The translations under genes and the position numbers were made by a program. The notes beneath the pieces were generated by a model that was not told where the DNA came from, did not search any database, and saw only the letters and a program-made list of their open reading frames with translations. DNA of 64,000 nucleotides from contig NZ_JBITMQ010000013.1 in assembly GCF_044466355.1 (NCBI RefSeq), forward strand, positions 124,001-188,000, given 5' to 3'. Below are positions 16,987-28,499 of this stretch, in pieces. Each line of letters opens with the position of its first letter. Within the stretch, counting starts at the first letter, position 1. Origin of the DNA: Actinophytocola sp044466355 (GTDB taxonomy: Bacteria; Actinomycetota; Actinomycetes; Mycobacteriales; Pseudonocardiaceae).

Positions 16987-18332
16987 TCAGGCGCGGCGCT
17001 GGATCGCGGCCAGGGGGATCTCCAGCCAGTCCGGGCGGTTGTTGTGCTCGTAGCGGACCTCGTAGACCGCCTTGTCCAGCTCCAGCGCGCGCAGCAGCAC
17101 GGCGTGGTCGTCGGGGTCCTCGCCGACCTCGGCGTAGCCCGCGCGGAACGCCGCCCGGTTGCGGTCCGACCACTCCGTGGCGCGCGTCAGGCGCTGACGG
17201 TCGTCCTGCGGGTCGTCGTTGCCCGGGAGCAGGTGGAACGCCGCGTAGTCGAACGAGCGCAGCATGCCCGCCACGTCCCGCAGCGGTGACCTGGGGATCG
17301 CGCGTTGCGCCGGGGTCGCGCCCGGCTCGCCCTCGAAGTCGATCAGCACCCAGCCCGCCGTGGTGCGCAGGACCTGGCCGAGGTGCAGGTCGCCGTGGAT
17401 CTGGTGGACGGTCACCGGGGTGGTGATCGCGCGGACCGCGTCGAAGGCGGCGCGCAGCGACGCCTCCTCGGCGGCCAGCGCGGGCACCTCGGACAGGACC
17501 ACGTCCAGCCGGGCGTGCATGGCGTCCGCTTCCTCGGCCAGCGCCTCCTGGCCGACGCGCCGCACGCCCGTCGCCTCCGCGAGCGCCCTGTGGACCTCCG
17601 CCACGGCAGCGCCCAGCCTGCCCGCCTCGCCCGCGAAGTCGCCGCCCACCTCGTCGGCGTGCAGGTCGCCCTCCGCGAGCAGGTCGCGGACGCTCGCCGT
17701 CGCCGTCGCCCAGCCCTCCACCGCGTCGGGCAGGAACCGTTGCGCGAAGCCGAGCACGACCGGCTCTTGTGGACGGTCGTCGGTCAGCACACCCAGCGGG
17801 GCCGCGATGTGCGGGTTGCCCGCCAACGCCCGGTGCAGGTCCACGTCCCGGCTCCGGCCCGGCTCCGGCTGCCGGTACAGCTTCAGGATCGCGTTCCCGA
17901 ACACCAGCGACGTGTTGCTCTGCTCGACGCCGATCAGCCGGGGCCGGGCCCCCGGGCGGACCGACGGGTCCGCCTCGAACCGCAGCCCCGCCACGGTTCC
18001 CCGCTCCAGGAGCAGGTCCAGCAGCCTGCCCATCAGGTCCGGGTCCTGGGGCGCGTCGTACACGGTCCGGCCGTCCAGCCTGCCGATCACCGCGTGCGCG
18101 AGCGTGTCGTGCTCACCCTCGCGCACCCCGAACAGCAGCTGGTACGGGTCGCCGTCGTCCACCGACACCATGGCGTGCACCAGTGCCGGGTCGCCGTCGA
18201 TCAGCACCGACGAGCGCAGCGTGCGTGCCGAGGAGACCGCGCGGCCCTTCGTGCGGAAGAAACGCTGCCCGACGAGCCACCGTAACAACTCCGCGCCGAG
18301 GTCCTCGGCCAGTTCGGCAGGTCGGATCACCG

Positions 18333-18336
<4 letters not shown>
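16987..18336 (-). CDS. mak: Maltokinase
   Basis: A 449-aa maltose 1-phosphotransferase (Pep2) that uses ATP to make alpha-maltose-1-phosphate, the donor for GlgE. The length fits the mycobacterial enzyme (about 455 aa). An N-terminal cap (RPAELAEDLGAELLRWLVGQRFFRTKGR) precedes an aminoglycoside-phosphotransferase-like kinase fold, with the catalytic loop HQIHGDLHLGQ and the metal-binding DFEGEPGA seen clearly. The GTG start overlaps the treS stop by 4 nt, so TreS and Mak are translationally coupled; the two proteins form a complex in mycobacteria. Confidence 0.94.
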
Positions 18337-20165
<1,829 letters not shown>

Positions 20166-20289
20166 TCCCGCACCTTTACTTGGTCAGCACTTACCCCAAC
20201 AGCCTTTGTAGGGGTTGCGGATCATGGTGCCAGGTTCCTCGCAACCCCACTCTCCATGGTCACCGCTGCGACCGCATCGTGCACGACGC

Positions 20290-20320
20290 GGGCGCCGTTC
20301 CCGTGTGGGAAACGGCGCCC
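20290..20320. terminator. Terminator hairpin of the M43 protease gene
   Basis: GGGCGCCGTTCCC and GGGAAACGGCGCCC form a 13-14-bp stem (one bulge) around GTGT, about 14 bp beyond the protease stop on the minus strand and 125 bp before the treS start. Confidence 0.75.
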
Positions 20321-20333
20321 GTGCCGGTGTTGG

Positions 20334-21290
20334 TTATGCGCGGTAGGCCGCGTACTGCGTCTGCATGCGGGACTTCTGGCCCGGGGTGAACTGGTTGTAG
20401 CAACTGTCGTAGCTGTAGTCCATGTAGTTGTGGATCGGGTCGACACCCGCCGACGCGCAGGTGTCCTTGCCCGCGGGGCAGCCGGTGGTCGACGTGCGCT
20501 GCGCCGGGGTGTCGGCAACGTAGTCGTTGTTCCTGCTGCAACCACCCTGGAACGTGTGGTACAGCCCGAGCCAGTGGCCGGTCTCGTGCGTGGCGGTCTT
20601 GCCCTGGTTGTAGTTGGCGATCGGGCCGCCCGGCAGCGAGCCCCACTGGATCACGACGCCGTCCAGCTCCGGGTCGGCGGCGTACCACGACGGGAAGGTC
20701 GCGTAGCCGAGGTAGCCGGTGTTGGTGGACCAGATGTTCAGCACGCCCGCGTCACCCTCGTGCGTGGCGGTCTTCATCGCGGCCTCACCGGAGGCGCTGT
20801 CGGGGTCGTTGAACCAGGCGTCGTTCTGCCAGCGGCGGACCGTCTGGAGGGTGAACTGGAACTCGGTGTTCGCGGCCTGCGACGACTCGCCGCCCGCGAA
20901 GTCCTGGTTCATCTCGGCGATCTGGGCGTTGATCTGGGTGTCGGACACGTTGCCCGTGCCGTCCGAGCCGTACACGACGTGGAACACGACCGGGATCGTG
21001 GTGACGGCCTGGAGCTGGACGTCGCCACCGCGGGCCGCGAGCCGTGCCCTGGCCTCCTTCTCGGCCGCGGCGGCCTCCTTCGCGGAGACCTCGTTGCGCT
21101 CGTGGAGCCCGTGGTCGTGCTCACCGGGACGGACACGCGCGGCCGAGCCCTCATCGGTCGCGCACTCGACGCCGGCGATGTCGGAGTGGGTGCTGGGCGC
21201 GGCGACCACGGACGCCGCGGGCAGCACCGCGAACGCGGCCGCGGACATGGCGAACGCGGCGAGCGCCACGGTGGTTCTTCTCGGGGACAT
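20334..21290 (-). CDS. Secreted M43 family zinc metalloprotease
   Basis: A 318-aa protein with a Sec signal peptide (SPRRTTVALAAFAMSAAAFA, cleavage probably after the Ala-rich VVAAP). Its catalytic domain is of the pappalysin/cytophagalysin type, with the extended motif HETGHWLGLYHTF (two His, Glu and third His) and the Met-turn NYMDYS. Paired cysteines around the active site (GGCSRNND, TGCPAGKDTC, DSCYNQF) are typical of secreted members. It cleaves extracellular proteins; no target is implied. GAGAGG lies upstream of the ATG. It is an insertion between glgE and treS, with its own terminator and a repeat-rich upstream region. Confidence 0.9.
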   Translation of the reverse strand: MSPRRTTVALAAFAMSAAAFAVLPAASVVAAPSTHSDIAGVECATDEGSAARVRPGEHDHGLHERNEVSAKEAAAAEKEARARLAARGGDVQLQAVTTIPVVFHVVYGSDGTGNVSDTQINAQIAEMNQDFAGGESSQAANTEFQFTLQTVRRWQNDAWFNDPDSASGEAAMKTATHEGDAGVLNIWSTNTGYLGYATFPSWYAADPELDGVVIQWGSLPGGPIANYNQGKTATHETGHWLGLYHTFQGGCSRNNDYVADTPAQRTSTTGCPAGKDTCASAGVDPIHNYMDYSYDSCYNQFTPGQKSRMQTQYAAYRA

Positions 21291-21373
21291 ACACGTACCT
21301 CTCAGCAGGGGGCGTGACCCATGCACGTCACGCCATGCATCGGACCGTACGTCCTGCGCGACCACAGAGAAAG

Positions 21374-21390
21374 TCCTTGTCACACAAGGA
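21374..21390. promoter_or_regulatory. Palindrome upstream of the M43 protease
   Basis: TCCTTGT, CAC, ACAAGGA is a perfect 7-bp inverted repeat 84 bp upstream of the protease start. Its low GC content against the background suggests an operator or promoter-proximal element. Confidence 0.4.
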
Positions 21391-21417
21391 ATCCCAGGTG
21401 ACAATTACCGGTTTTCA

Positions 21418-21672
21418 CGCGAGTCGCGCCCCCGAACAGCGCGAGTCGCGTTCCCTGGCATACCGAGTTGTGGGTTTCGTGGATGTCCGCGGGGGCGCCG
21501 GATGCTCGCAAACGACGCCAGGATGTGCGCGGGGGCGCGGGAGGACCTGTCTGTTGTNNNNNNNNNNTCCCCCCCTGTTGTCGTGGTCAGTCTCATATCG
21601 CGGGCCCCCACCCCCCCCACAACGGGTTGTGTAGCTGCGCCCGACTCGCGGTGTCTGGGGGCGCGACTCGCG
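21418..21672. repeat. Repeat cluster around an assembly gap
   Basis: GCGAGTCGCG occurs twice in direct order (21419-21428 and 21441-21450), and its reverse complement type CGACTCGCG occurs at 21642-21650 and 21664-21672, so the two blocks face each other. Between them GGATGTCCGCGGGGGCGC (21481-21498) recurs with one change at 21521-21538. This 385-bp space between glgE and the protease holds no gene that I can support. Confidence 0.7.
21558..21567. other. Assembly gap (10 N)
   Basis: Ten undetermined bases, flanked by C- and G-homopolymer-rich sequence and inverted repeats. The true gap length is not known, so something could be missing between the M43 protease and glgE. Confidence 0.99.
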
Positions 21673-21675
21673 GGG

Positions 21676-23643
21676 TTAGTGGGTTACGGAGAGGATGTGG
21701 GAGACGGCTTGTACCGGGTCCAGGCGGACGTAGTTCGCCTGGTGCCATTCGTACGTCGCGCCCGTGACCTCGTCGTGGACGACCAGGGTGTCGCTCCAGT
21801 CACGGCCGATGGCGGGCAGGTCGAGGTAGACCATGCCCTCCTGGGGGTGTTCGGGGTCCAGGTTCACGACCACGATCACCGTGTCGCCGGTGCCCGGGTC
21901 GCGCTTGGAGTACGCGAGCAGGGCGTCGTTCTGCGTGTCGTGGAAGTGCAGCGTGCGCAGCTGCTGCAGAGCCGGGTGGGCGGCTCGGATCGCGTTCAGC
22001 CTGGTCAGCCACGGTTCCAGTGAGCGGCCCTCGGCGAGGGCGCGCTCGAAGTCACGCGGTCGCAGCTCGTACTTCTCCGAGTTCAGGTACTCCTCGGAGC
22101 CCTCGCGCACGGCCTCGTGCTCGAACAGCTCGTAGCCCGAGTACACGCCCCAGCTCGGCGAGTACGTCGCCGCCAGCACCGCGCGGATCGCGAACATCGC
22201 GGGCCCGCCGTACTGCAGCGACGCGTGCAGGATGTCCGGCGTGTTCACGAACAGGTTCGGCCGTGCCTCGTCCGCCCGCGCCACGATCTCCCGGCCGAAC
22301 TCGATCAGCTCGGACTGATGCGTCCGCCACGTGAAGTAGGTGTAGGACTGCGTGAACCCCAGCCGCGCGAGCCCGTAGAGCCGGGCGCGGCGCGTGAACG
22401 CCTCGGACAGGAACAGCACGTCCGGTTCGAGCGCCTTCACCTGGTGGATCAGCCAGTGCCAGAAGTTCGGCGGCTTGGTGTGCGGGTTGTCCACCCGGAA
22501 GATCCGCACGCCGTGGCTGACCCAGTGCATGACCACGCGGAGCACCTCCGCGTAGATGCCCTCCGGGTCGTTGTCGAAGTTCAGCGGGTAGATGTCCTGG
22601 TACTTCTTCGGCGGGTTCTCCGCGTACGCGATCGACCCGTCCGGCCGGGTGGTGAACCACTCCGGGTGCGCGGTGACCCACGGGTGGTCCGGCGCGCACT
22701 GCAGTGCCAGGTCGAGCGCGACCTCCATGCCCAGCTCGTTGCACCGGGCGACGAACCGGTCGAAGTCGTCGATCGTGCCCAGCTCCGGGTGGATCGCGTC
22801 GTGGCCGCCCTCCGCCGAGCCGATGGCCCACGTCGAGCCGACGTCCTCCGGCACCGAGATGACGCTGTTGTTGGGTCCCTTCCGGTTCACCGCGCCGATC
22901 GGGTGGATCGGCGGCAGGTAGACGACGTCGAAGCCCATGCGGGCGACCCGGTCGAGCTGCTTGATCGCGGTGTCGAACGTGCCGTGCACCGGCTTGCCGA
23001 ACTCGTCGAGCCCGCCGGTGGACCGGGGGAACAGCTCGTACCACGACCCGTACAGCGCCTTGGGCCGGTCGACCCACACCTGGTACTTGCGGCCGCGGGT
23101 CACGAGGTCGCGCAGCGGGTTGTCCTGCATGTACCGCTGGATCGGCTCGTCGAGCGCCTCCGCGATCCGGCCGGGCAGCGGCCGGTCGGTGTCGCGCAGC
23201 GCGGCGGCGGCCGACACGAGCATGGCGCGCTCGCCGTTGTGCGGGAAGCGGCGGGCAGCGCGGTCGAGCAGCAGCGCGCCCGTCTCCAGGTCGTTGGCCA
23301 GCTCCTCGGCGGTCTGCGCGGCGCCGACCTTCACCTCGACGGTGTGCCGCCACGTCGCCCACGGGTCGCTCCACGCGTCGACGCGGTAGGTCCACATGCC
23401 GGTCGCGTCGGGACGGATGTGCGCGATCCAGGTGTCGTCGTTGGGGTCGTCGACCGCCATCCTGGTGAGCCGCTCACCCTTGTCGTGTGGGCCGCGCCAC
23501 ACCACGGTGGCGGCCACGGCGTCATGGCCCTCCCGCCACACGGTGGCGTGCACGGGGATGTGCTCGCCCACCACCGCCTTCGACGGATAGCGGCCACAGC
23601 TGATAACCGGGGAAACGTCGTCGATGCCAAGGCGGCCACTCAC
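21676..23643 (-). CDS. glgE: Alpha-1,4-glucan:maltose-1-phosphate maltosyltransferase
   Basis: A GH13 transferase of 655 aa, close to Streptomyces GlgE, which extends alpha-1,4-glucan with maltosyl units from maltose-1-phosphate. The N-terminal immunoglobulin-like domain (YPSKAVVGEHIPVHATVWREGHD) and helical insert are present. The catalytic centre shows Asp in IFRVDNPHTKPPNFW, Glu in FLSEAFTRR and Asp in NTPDILHAS. GTG 23643 is preferred over longer upstream starts because GGGAGGGG lies just before it and the protein then begins SGRLGIDDVSPVI as in homologues. It is transcribed divergently from glgP across 124 bp. Confidence 0.96.
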   Translation of the reverse strand: MSGRLGIDDVSPVISCGRYPSKAVVGEHIPVHATVWREGHDAVAATVVWRGPHDKGERLTRMAVDDPNDDTWIAHIRPDATGMWTYRVDAWSDPWATWRHTVEVKVGAAQTAEELANDLETGALLLDRAARRFPHNGERAMLVSAAAALRDTDRPLPGRIAEALDEPIQRYMQDNPLRDLVTRGRKYQVWVDRPKALYGSWYELFPRSTGGLDEFGKPVHGTFDTAIKQLDRVARMGFDVVYLPPIHPIGAVNRKGPNNSVISVPEDVGSTWAIGSAEGGHDAIHPELGTIDDFDRFVARCNELGMEVALDLALQCAPDHPWVTAHPEWFTTRPDGSIAYAENPPKKYQDIYPLNFDNDPEGIYAEVLRVVMHWVSHGVRIFRVDNPHTKPPNFWHWLIHQVKALEPDVLFLSEAFTRRARLYGLARLGFTQSYTYFTWRTHQSELIEFGREIVARADEARPNLFVNTPDILHASLQYGGPAMFAIRAVLAATYSPSWGVYSGYELFEHEAVREGSEEYLNSEKYELRPRDFERALAEGRSLEPWLTRLNAIRAAHPALQQLRTLHFHDTQNDALLAYSKRDPGTGDTVIVVVNLDPEHPQEGMVYLDLPAIGRDWSDTLVVHDEVTGATYEWHQANYVRLDPVQAVSHILSVTH

Positions 23644-23767
23644 CGGGCAAGCCCCTCCCGCAGAGGTCCTTCGGTTGATATCGAGAAGTGTGCCCGTTGA
23701 CACTCTCGGCCACACCCCCGCCCCACACCTGATTTTCTGTCGGGGGTGACCGCTAGGGTCGGTCGGC

Positions 23768-26272
23768 GTGAAAGCTGTACGCCGCTTTACCGTGCGCGCC
23801 GGTCTGCCCGAGTCGCTCGCCGAGCTGGAGACGCTCGCGACCAACCTCCGGTGGACGTGGCACCCGCACACGCAGGACCTGTTCGCCACCATCGACCAGG
23901 GGATTTGGGACCGCCTCGGTGACCCGCTGCGCCTGCTCGCCGAGGTGCCCGCGAGCAGGCTGGAGCAGCTGGCGGGCGACGAGTCGTTCCGCGGGCGGCT
24001 CGCGGAGACGTCCGACGACCTGCGCCGCTACCTGTCCGAGCCGAGGTGGTACCAGCAGCGCCGCAGGGAGCTGTCCGGGCAGGGCAGGATGGCGGAGTCC
24101 ATCGCGTACTTCTCGATGGAGTTCGGCGTCACGGAGGCGCTGCCGAACTACTCCGGTGGTCTCGGTGTGCTCGCGGGTGATCACCTGAAAGCGGCGTCCG
24201 ACCTTGGTGTTCCCCTGATCGGTGTCGGTCTGCTGTACCGGTCTGGCTACTTCCGGCAGTCGTTGTCACTCGACGGGTGGCAGATCGAGCACTATCCGGT
24301 ACTCGATCCGAACGGGCTGCCGCTGTCGCCGCTCACCGAGCCGTCCGGCGCGCCGATCCTCGTGCACGTCGCGATGCCCGGCGGCCGCGTCCTGCGGGCC
24401 CGGATCTGGAAGGCGCAGGTCGGCCGCGTGCCGCTGCTGCTGCTCGACTCCGACGTGGACGGCAACGACGACGACCTGCGCAGCGTCACCGACCGGCTGT
24501 ACGGCGGTGACCAGAACCACCGCATCCGGCAGGAGATCCTGGCGGGCATCGGCGGCGTGCGTGCCGTGCGCACGTACTGCGAGCTGACCGGGCACCCGCA
24601 GCCCGAGGTGTTCCACATGAACGAGGGGCACGCGGGTTTCCTCGGCCTGGAGCGGCTGCGCGAGCTGATGTCCGCGCACCAGCTGACGTTCGACGAGGCG
24701 TTGTCCGCGGTGCGCGCGGGCACCGTCTTCACCACGCACACCCCGGTCCCCGCCGGCATCGACCGGTTCCCCGTGGACCTCGTGCAGCACTACTTCGGCG
24801 ACGGCGCGCTGCTGCCGGACGTCGACATCCGGCGCGTGCTCGCGCTCGGCGCCGAGGACAACCCCGGCATGTTCAACATGGCGCACATGGGCCTGCGGCT
24901 CGGGCAGCGCGCCAACGGCGTGTCCAAACTGCACGGGCACGTCAGCCGCGAGATGTTCGGCGGGCTGTGGCCGGGCTTCGACACGCACGAGGTGCCGATC
25001 ACGTCGGTCACCAACGGCGTGCACGGTCCCACGTGGACCGCCCGCGAGATGGCGTCGGTCGGCACCGACCTCGACGACAACGGCCTGTGGGACCTGCGCT
25101 GCAGGCTGCGCAAGACGCTGGTCACCGAGGTGCGGCGGCGGGTGCGGGAGGCGTGGCTGCAGCGCGGCGCGTCGCCGCTGGAGCTGGCGTGGACCGACAC
25201 GGTGTTCGACCCGGACGTGCTGACCGTCGGGTTCGCCCGGCGCGTGCCGACGTACAAGCGGCTCACGCTGATGCTGCGCGACCACGACCGGCTGCGTGCG
25301 CTGCTGCTCGACCCGGACCGCCCGGTGCAGATGGTCGTGGCCGGCAAGTCGCACCCGGCCGACGACGGCGGCAAGGCGCTGATCCAGCAGGTCGTCCGGT
25401 TCGCCGACGAGCACGACGTGCGGCACCGGATCGTGTTCCTGCCCGACTACGACATGTCGATGGCCCGGTACCTGTACTGGGGCTGCGATGTGTGGCTGAA
25501 CAACCCGACCAGACCTCTGGAGGCGTGCGGCACGTCCGGCATGAAGGCGGCGCTCAACGGCGGGCTGAACCTGTCCATCCGCGACGGCTGGTGGGACGAG
25601 TTCTACGACGGCTCCAACGGCTGGGCCATCCCGACCGCCGACGGCGTGTCCGACCCGCTGCGCCGCGACGACCTGGAGGCCGCGGCCCTGTACGAGCTGC
25701 TCGGCTCGCAGGTGGCGCCCCTGTTCTACGACCGGTCCGAGCGCGTGCCCCGCCAGTGGCTCGCCATGGTGCGGCACACGTTGTCGTCGCTCGGGCCGCA
25801 GGTGCAGGCGTCGCGGATGGTCGAGGAGTACGTCGAGCGGCAGTACACCCCGGCGGCGACCGCGGTCGAGCTGGCTGACGCGGAGGGCTTCCGCGCGGCA
25901 CGTGAGCTGGCGGCGTACCGGGAGCGGATCTCGGGTTCGTGGCCGCACATCCGGGTCACGTCGTGCGAGCTGTCGCTGAACGGCTCGGACACCCCGGTGC
26001 TCGGCGAGCGGGTGGCGGTCCGCGCGTCGGTCGACCTGGCGGGACTCACGTCCTCGGACGTCCAGGTGCAGGCGGTGATCGGCCGCGTCGCCGACAGCGA
26101 CGAGCTGTTCGACGTGGTCACGGTGCCGATGACGCCGGACACCGACGGCCGGTACGCGGCCGAGGTGTCGCTGCCGCACGCGGGTTCGCTCGGCGTCACC
26201 GCGCGGGTCCTGCCGAACCACGAATTGCTGGCGAGCCCGGTGGAACTGGGTCGGGTGGTCCTGGCGGGTTAA
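23768..26272 (+). CDS. glgP: Alpha-glucan (glycogen) phosphorylase
   Basis: A GT35 phosphorylase of 834 aa of the actinobacterial type, with an N-terminal DUF3417 domain (LPESLAELETLATNLRWTWHPHTQDLF). It releases glucose-1-phosphate from glucan ends. The pyridoxal-phosphate region reads RPLEACGTSGMKAALNGG, with the conserved lysine of GMK, and the phosphate-binding FARRVPTYKR motif is intact. It is divergent from glgE, as in mycobacteria, so glucan synthesis and breakdown share one control region. It overlaps the following minus-strand gene by 4 nt at their 3' ends. Confidence 0.94.
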   Translation: MKAVRRFTVRAGLPESLAELETLATNLRWTWHPHTQDLFATIDQGIWDRLGDPLRLLAEVPASRLEQLAGDESFRGRLAETSDDLRRYLSEPRWYQQRRRELSGQGRMAESIAYFSMEFGVTEALPNYSGGLGVLAGDHLKAASDLGVPLIGVGLLYRSGYFRQSLSLDGWQIEHYPVLDPNGLPLSPLTEPSGAPILVHVAMPGGRVLRARIWKAQVGRVPLLLLDSDVDGNDDDLRSVTDRLYGGDQNHRIRQEILAGIGGVRAVRTYCELTGHPQPEVFHMNEGHAGFLGLERLRELMSAHQLTFDEALSAVRAGTVFTTHTPVPAGIDRFPVDLVQHYFGDGALLPDVDIRRVLALGAEDNPGMFNMAHMGLRLGQRANGVSKLHGHVSREMFGGLWPGFDTHEVPITSVTNGVHGPTWTAREMASVGTDLDDNGLWDLRCRLRKTLVTEVRRRVREAWLQRGASPLELAWTDTVFDPDVLTVGFARRVPTYKRLTLMLRDHDRLRALLLDPDRPVQMVVAGKSHPADDGGKALIQQVVRFADEHDVRHRIVFLPDYDMSMARYLYWGCDVWLNNPTRPLEACGTSGMKAALNGGLNLSIRDGWWDEFYDGSNGWAIPTADGVSDPLRRDDLEAAALYELLGSQVAPLFYDRSERVPRQWLAMVRHTLSSLGPQVQASRMVEEYVERQYTPAATAVELADAEGFRAARELAAYRERISGSWPHIRVTSCELSLNGSDTPVLGERVAVRASVDLAGLTSSDVQVQAVIGRVADSDELFDVVTVPMTPDTDGRYAAEVSLPHAGSLGVTARVLPNHELLASPVELGRVVLAG

Positions 26273-27369
26273 CCAGCCACCTCGAGACGGGTGCGGGTGG
26301 TGGCCACTCGGGGCCACCACCTCGCCAGCTTCTCCGCCTCCGTCAGCACCTGGCGGGCGGTGCGGTTGTCGCCCGCCGCCATGTGGGCGCGGGCCAGCGT
26401 GGCCAGGTCGTCGGCGCGGCACAGGACGTCGTCGGTGGCGCTCGCGGCCATCCGCGCCAGCGTGATGGCCTCCTTCAGGTTGCCGCGCAGCAGCTCCACC
26501 ATCGCCCGTGCGCCGTTCAGGCGGTGGCGTGGGTAGCCGAGCGCGGTCGCGTTCTCGATCGCCAGGCACGCGGTGACCAGTCCGGTCTCGGCGTCCAGCT
26601 GCCCGGACTCGACCGTCGCGCACGTCAGACCCGCCAGCACGGCGAACGCGCCCGGGTCGTGCCCGGCGGTCAGGCGGACCGCGAGTACCACGGCCTCCGC
26701 GTACCGGCCCTGCGCGGCCAGCACCCGGATGCGTGCGGCGAGCGCGGGCGGCAGGTCCGGGTGGTGTGCGCGGAGCCGGACCGCGAGCTGTTCCGCGGTC
26801 CTGAGGTCACCGGCCTGCGCCGCCCGCAGCACCTGGTCCACCAGCGGCGCCGCCTGCCCGGCGGCCGACCGGGGCAGCCGGAACAGCAGCCACCCGGTGG
26901 ACGTCGACGTGGCGGTCCGCGCCGGGACCAGTGACACCGCCAGCGCCGCGACCGCCGCCGTCGCGAGGCCGCGGGTGAACGGCCCGTCCGCCAGCAGGAC
27001 CCCGCCGGCCGCGGGCACGGCCTCGCACACCAGCCCGCACAGCGCGACCACGCGGATGCGGCCCGCCGTGGTGGCCCGCACCGACACCGACAGGATCACC
27101 GGCACCGCGCGCACCGTGACGATCCGGTCCGGTGTGGACCGGTCCGCCACCCGTGGCCCGGTGCCGAGGACGAGCTTGCGCAGGGTCACCCCGGGCACGA
27201 GCACGCTCGCCAGCAGCCCGGCCTGGTTGGCCACGACCGCCGCGAGGCCACCGGCCAGCGCACCGAGCAGCCCGGTCACCACGTCCGGCCACGACAGCAC
27301 GACGGCCACGGCGACCGTCACGGCCGTGGCGAGACCGCCGGGCCGGAACAGAACGTGAACAACCCGCAC
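26269..27369 (-). CDS. Membrane protein with C-terminal helical repeats
   Basis: A 366-aa protein of unknown function. The N-terminal half has several hydrophobic segments (about residues 10-45 with Ala/Val-rich helices, and 125-165 around GVLLADGPFTRGLATAAVAALAV) and resembles the inactive remains of a membrane peptidase-like fold (LPGVTLRKLVLGTGPRV). The C-terminal half is a series of short paired helices like TPRs (QAGDLRTAEQLAVRLRAHHP; GRYAEAVVLAVRL; NRTARQVLTEAEKLARW). The GTG before RVVHVLFRPGG is a plausible start. A longer version would begin with basic sequence lacking coding character. Confidence 0.65.
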   Translation of the reverse strand: MRVVHVLFRPGGLATAVTVAVAVVLSWPDVVTGLLGALAGGLAAVVANQAGLLASVLVPGVTLRKLVLGTGPRVADRSTPDRIVTVRAVPVILSVSVRATTAGRIRVVALCGLVCEAVPAAGGVLLADGPFTRGLATAAVAALAVSLVPARTATSTSTGWLLFRLPRSAAGQAAPLVDQVLRAAQAGDLRTAEQLAVRLRAHHPDLPPALAARIRVLAAQGRYAEAVVLAVRLTAGHDPGAFAVLAGLTCATVESGQLDAETGLVTACLAIENATALGYPRHRLNGARAMVELLRGNLKEAITLARMAASATDDVLCRADDLATLARAHMAAGDNRTARQVLTEAEKLARWWPRVATTRTRLEVAG

Positions 27370-27490
27370 CGTCCCGACGCTACGCGGCCCGCGCGCCGCG
27401 CCCACTGTCTTCCTGGACAGCCGAAAGGGCAGCTGCGATGAGTTCCGCCGCTCCCGCTGGTCTACCTGCCACCACGACCAGGAGGCAACA

Positions 27491-28033
27491 ATGAGCAAGG
27501 TTCTCGTCTACGCGGCCATGTCCCTCGACGGTTACATCGCGGGCCCGGACGTCTCGCACGATCACCCGATGGGTGTCGACGGCGCGCGGCTCCACGAGTG
27601 GATGTTCGGCGAGCACGTCGACCCGGCCGACCGGGTGATCACCAAGGCGGTGTCCGCGGACACCGGTGCGGTGGTGCTCGGCAGGCGCACGTTCGACGTC
27701 GGCCTGGCGCACTGGGAGGACGTGCCGTATCCGGCCCCGTCGTTCGTGGTCACGCACGAGACGCGGCCGGACCTTCCGCAGAAGAGCGGCACGTTCGCGT
27801 TCGTGCCCGGGGTCGAGGCCGCGGTCGAGCGCGCGAAGGCGGTGGCGGGGGACCGGACCGTGACGGTCATGGGCGCCGACATCCAACGGCAGGCGCTGGC
27901 GGCGGGCCTGGTCGACGAGGTGTTGATCAGCCTCGTCCCGGTGCTGCTCGGCGCGGGCGCGAAGCTGTTCGACGGCCTGCCCCCGATGGCGTTCACGGGG
28001 CCGGTCACCCACGTCCGGCTCGGGACGGCATGA
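27491..28033 (+). CDS. Dihydrofolate reductase / RibD C-terminal family protein
   Basis: A 180-aa reductase-like protein with the N-terminal strand SKVLVYAAMSLDGYIAGP and the NADPH-binding GAVVLGRRTFD and VTVMGADIQRQALAAGLVDEV motifs. It is probably an NADPH-dependent reductase of unknown substrate rather than the essential folate or riboflavin enzyme. AGGAGG at 27479-27484 supports the ATG. It is an isolated gene, convergent and abutting the rhodanese gene without a gap. Confidence 0.85.
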   Translation: MSKVLVYAAMSLDGYIAGPDVSHDHPMGVDGARLHEWMFGEHVDPADRVITKAVSADTGAVVLGRRTFDVGLAHWEDVPYPAPSFVVTHETRPDLPQKSGTFAFVPGVEAAVERAKAVAGDRTVTVMGADIQRQALAAGLVDEVLISLVPVLLGAGAKLFDGLPPMAFTGPVTHVRLGTA

Positions 28034-28426
28034 TCAGGTGATCGCCTGCGTGCCGCCGTCCCGGACGGGCAGGCCCGCGTCGCGGTAGGCGCGGAAGCCG
28101 CCGACCAGGTCCGTCGCCTTCCGCAGGCCGAGTGCTCGCAGGTCGCGGGCGGCGAGGCTGGACGACCAGCCTTCGTTGCAGAACACCACGACCGTGGTGT
28201 CCTCGGTGAACCCGTCGATGCGGTGGTCGCCGCGCGGGTCGAGGCGCCACTCGAGCACGATCCGCTCGATCGGCACGGCGCCGGGGATCTCGCCGTCGGC
28301 CACGCGGTTGTGCAGGGGGCGGATGTCCACCAGCAGGTGGTCGTCGGGCAGCCTGGCCACGTCGGCCGCCGCCACCCTGACCAGGTCGGCGCGGGCCTTC
28401 GCCAGCACGTCGTCGATCGCGCTCAC
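28034..28426 (-). CDS. Rhodanese-like domain protein
   Basis: A single-domain rhodanese of 130 aa with the active-site loop FCNEGWSS, whose cysteine can carry a persulfide sulfur, and the opening strand HLLVDIRPLHNR. It probably moves sulfane sulfur or thiosulfate. It is 73 bp downstream of cysteine dioxygenase in the same direction and presumably under the same leader control. Start GTG before SAIDDVLAKAR is the most economical; the upstream frame is not protein-like. Confidence 0.85.
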   Translation of the reverse strand: MSAIDDVLAKARADLVRVAAADVARLPDDHLLVDIRPLHNRVADGEIPGAVPIERIVLEWRLDPRGDHRIDGFTEDTTVVVFCNEGWSSSLAARDLRALGLRKATDLVGGFRAYRDAGLPVRDGGTQAIT

Positions 28427-28499
28427 GACGCCCCCTCGCAGGCTCCGGGGCGCCGCTCGCGGTCGCCCTGCGTCCATTGGTTCGCTCCGCAAGCTGCGC

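Noticed and set aside
24266..26623. A 785-codon minus-strand frame antisense to glgP
   Set aside because: The opposite strand encodes an intact phosphorylase with cofactor motif; the antisense product is Arg/His-rich and structureless.
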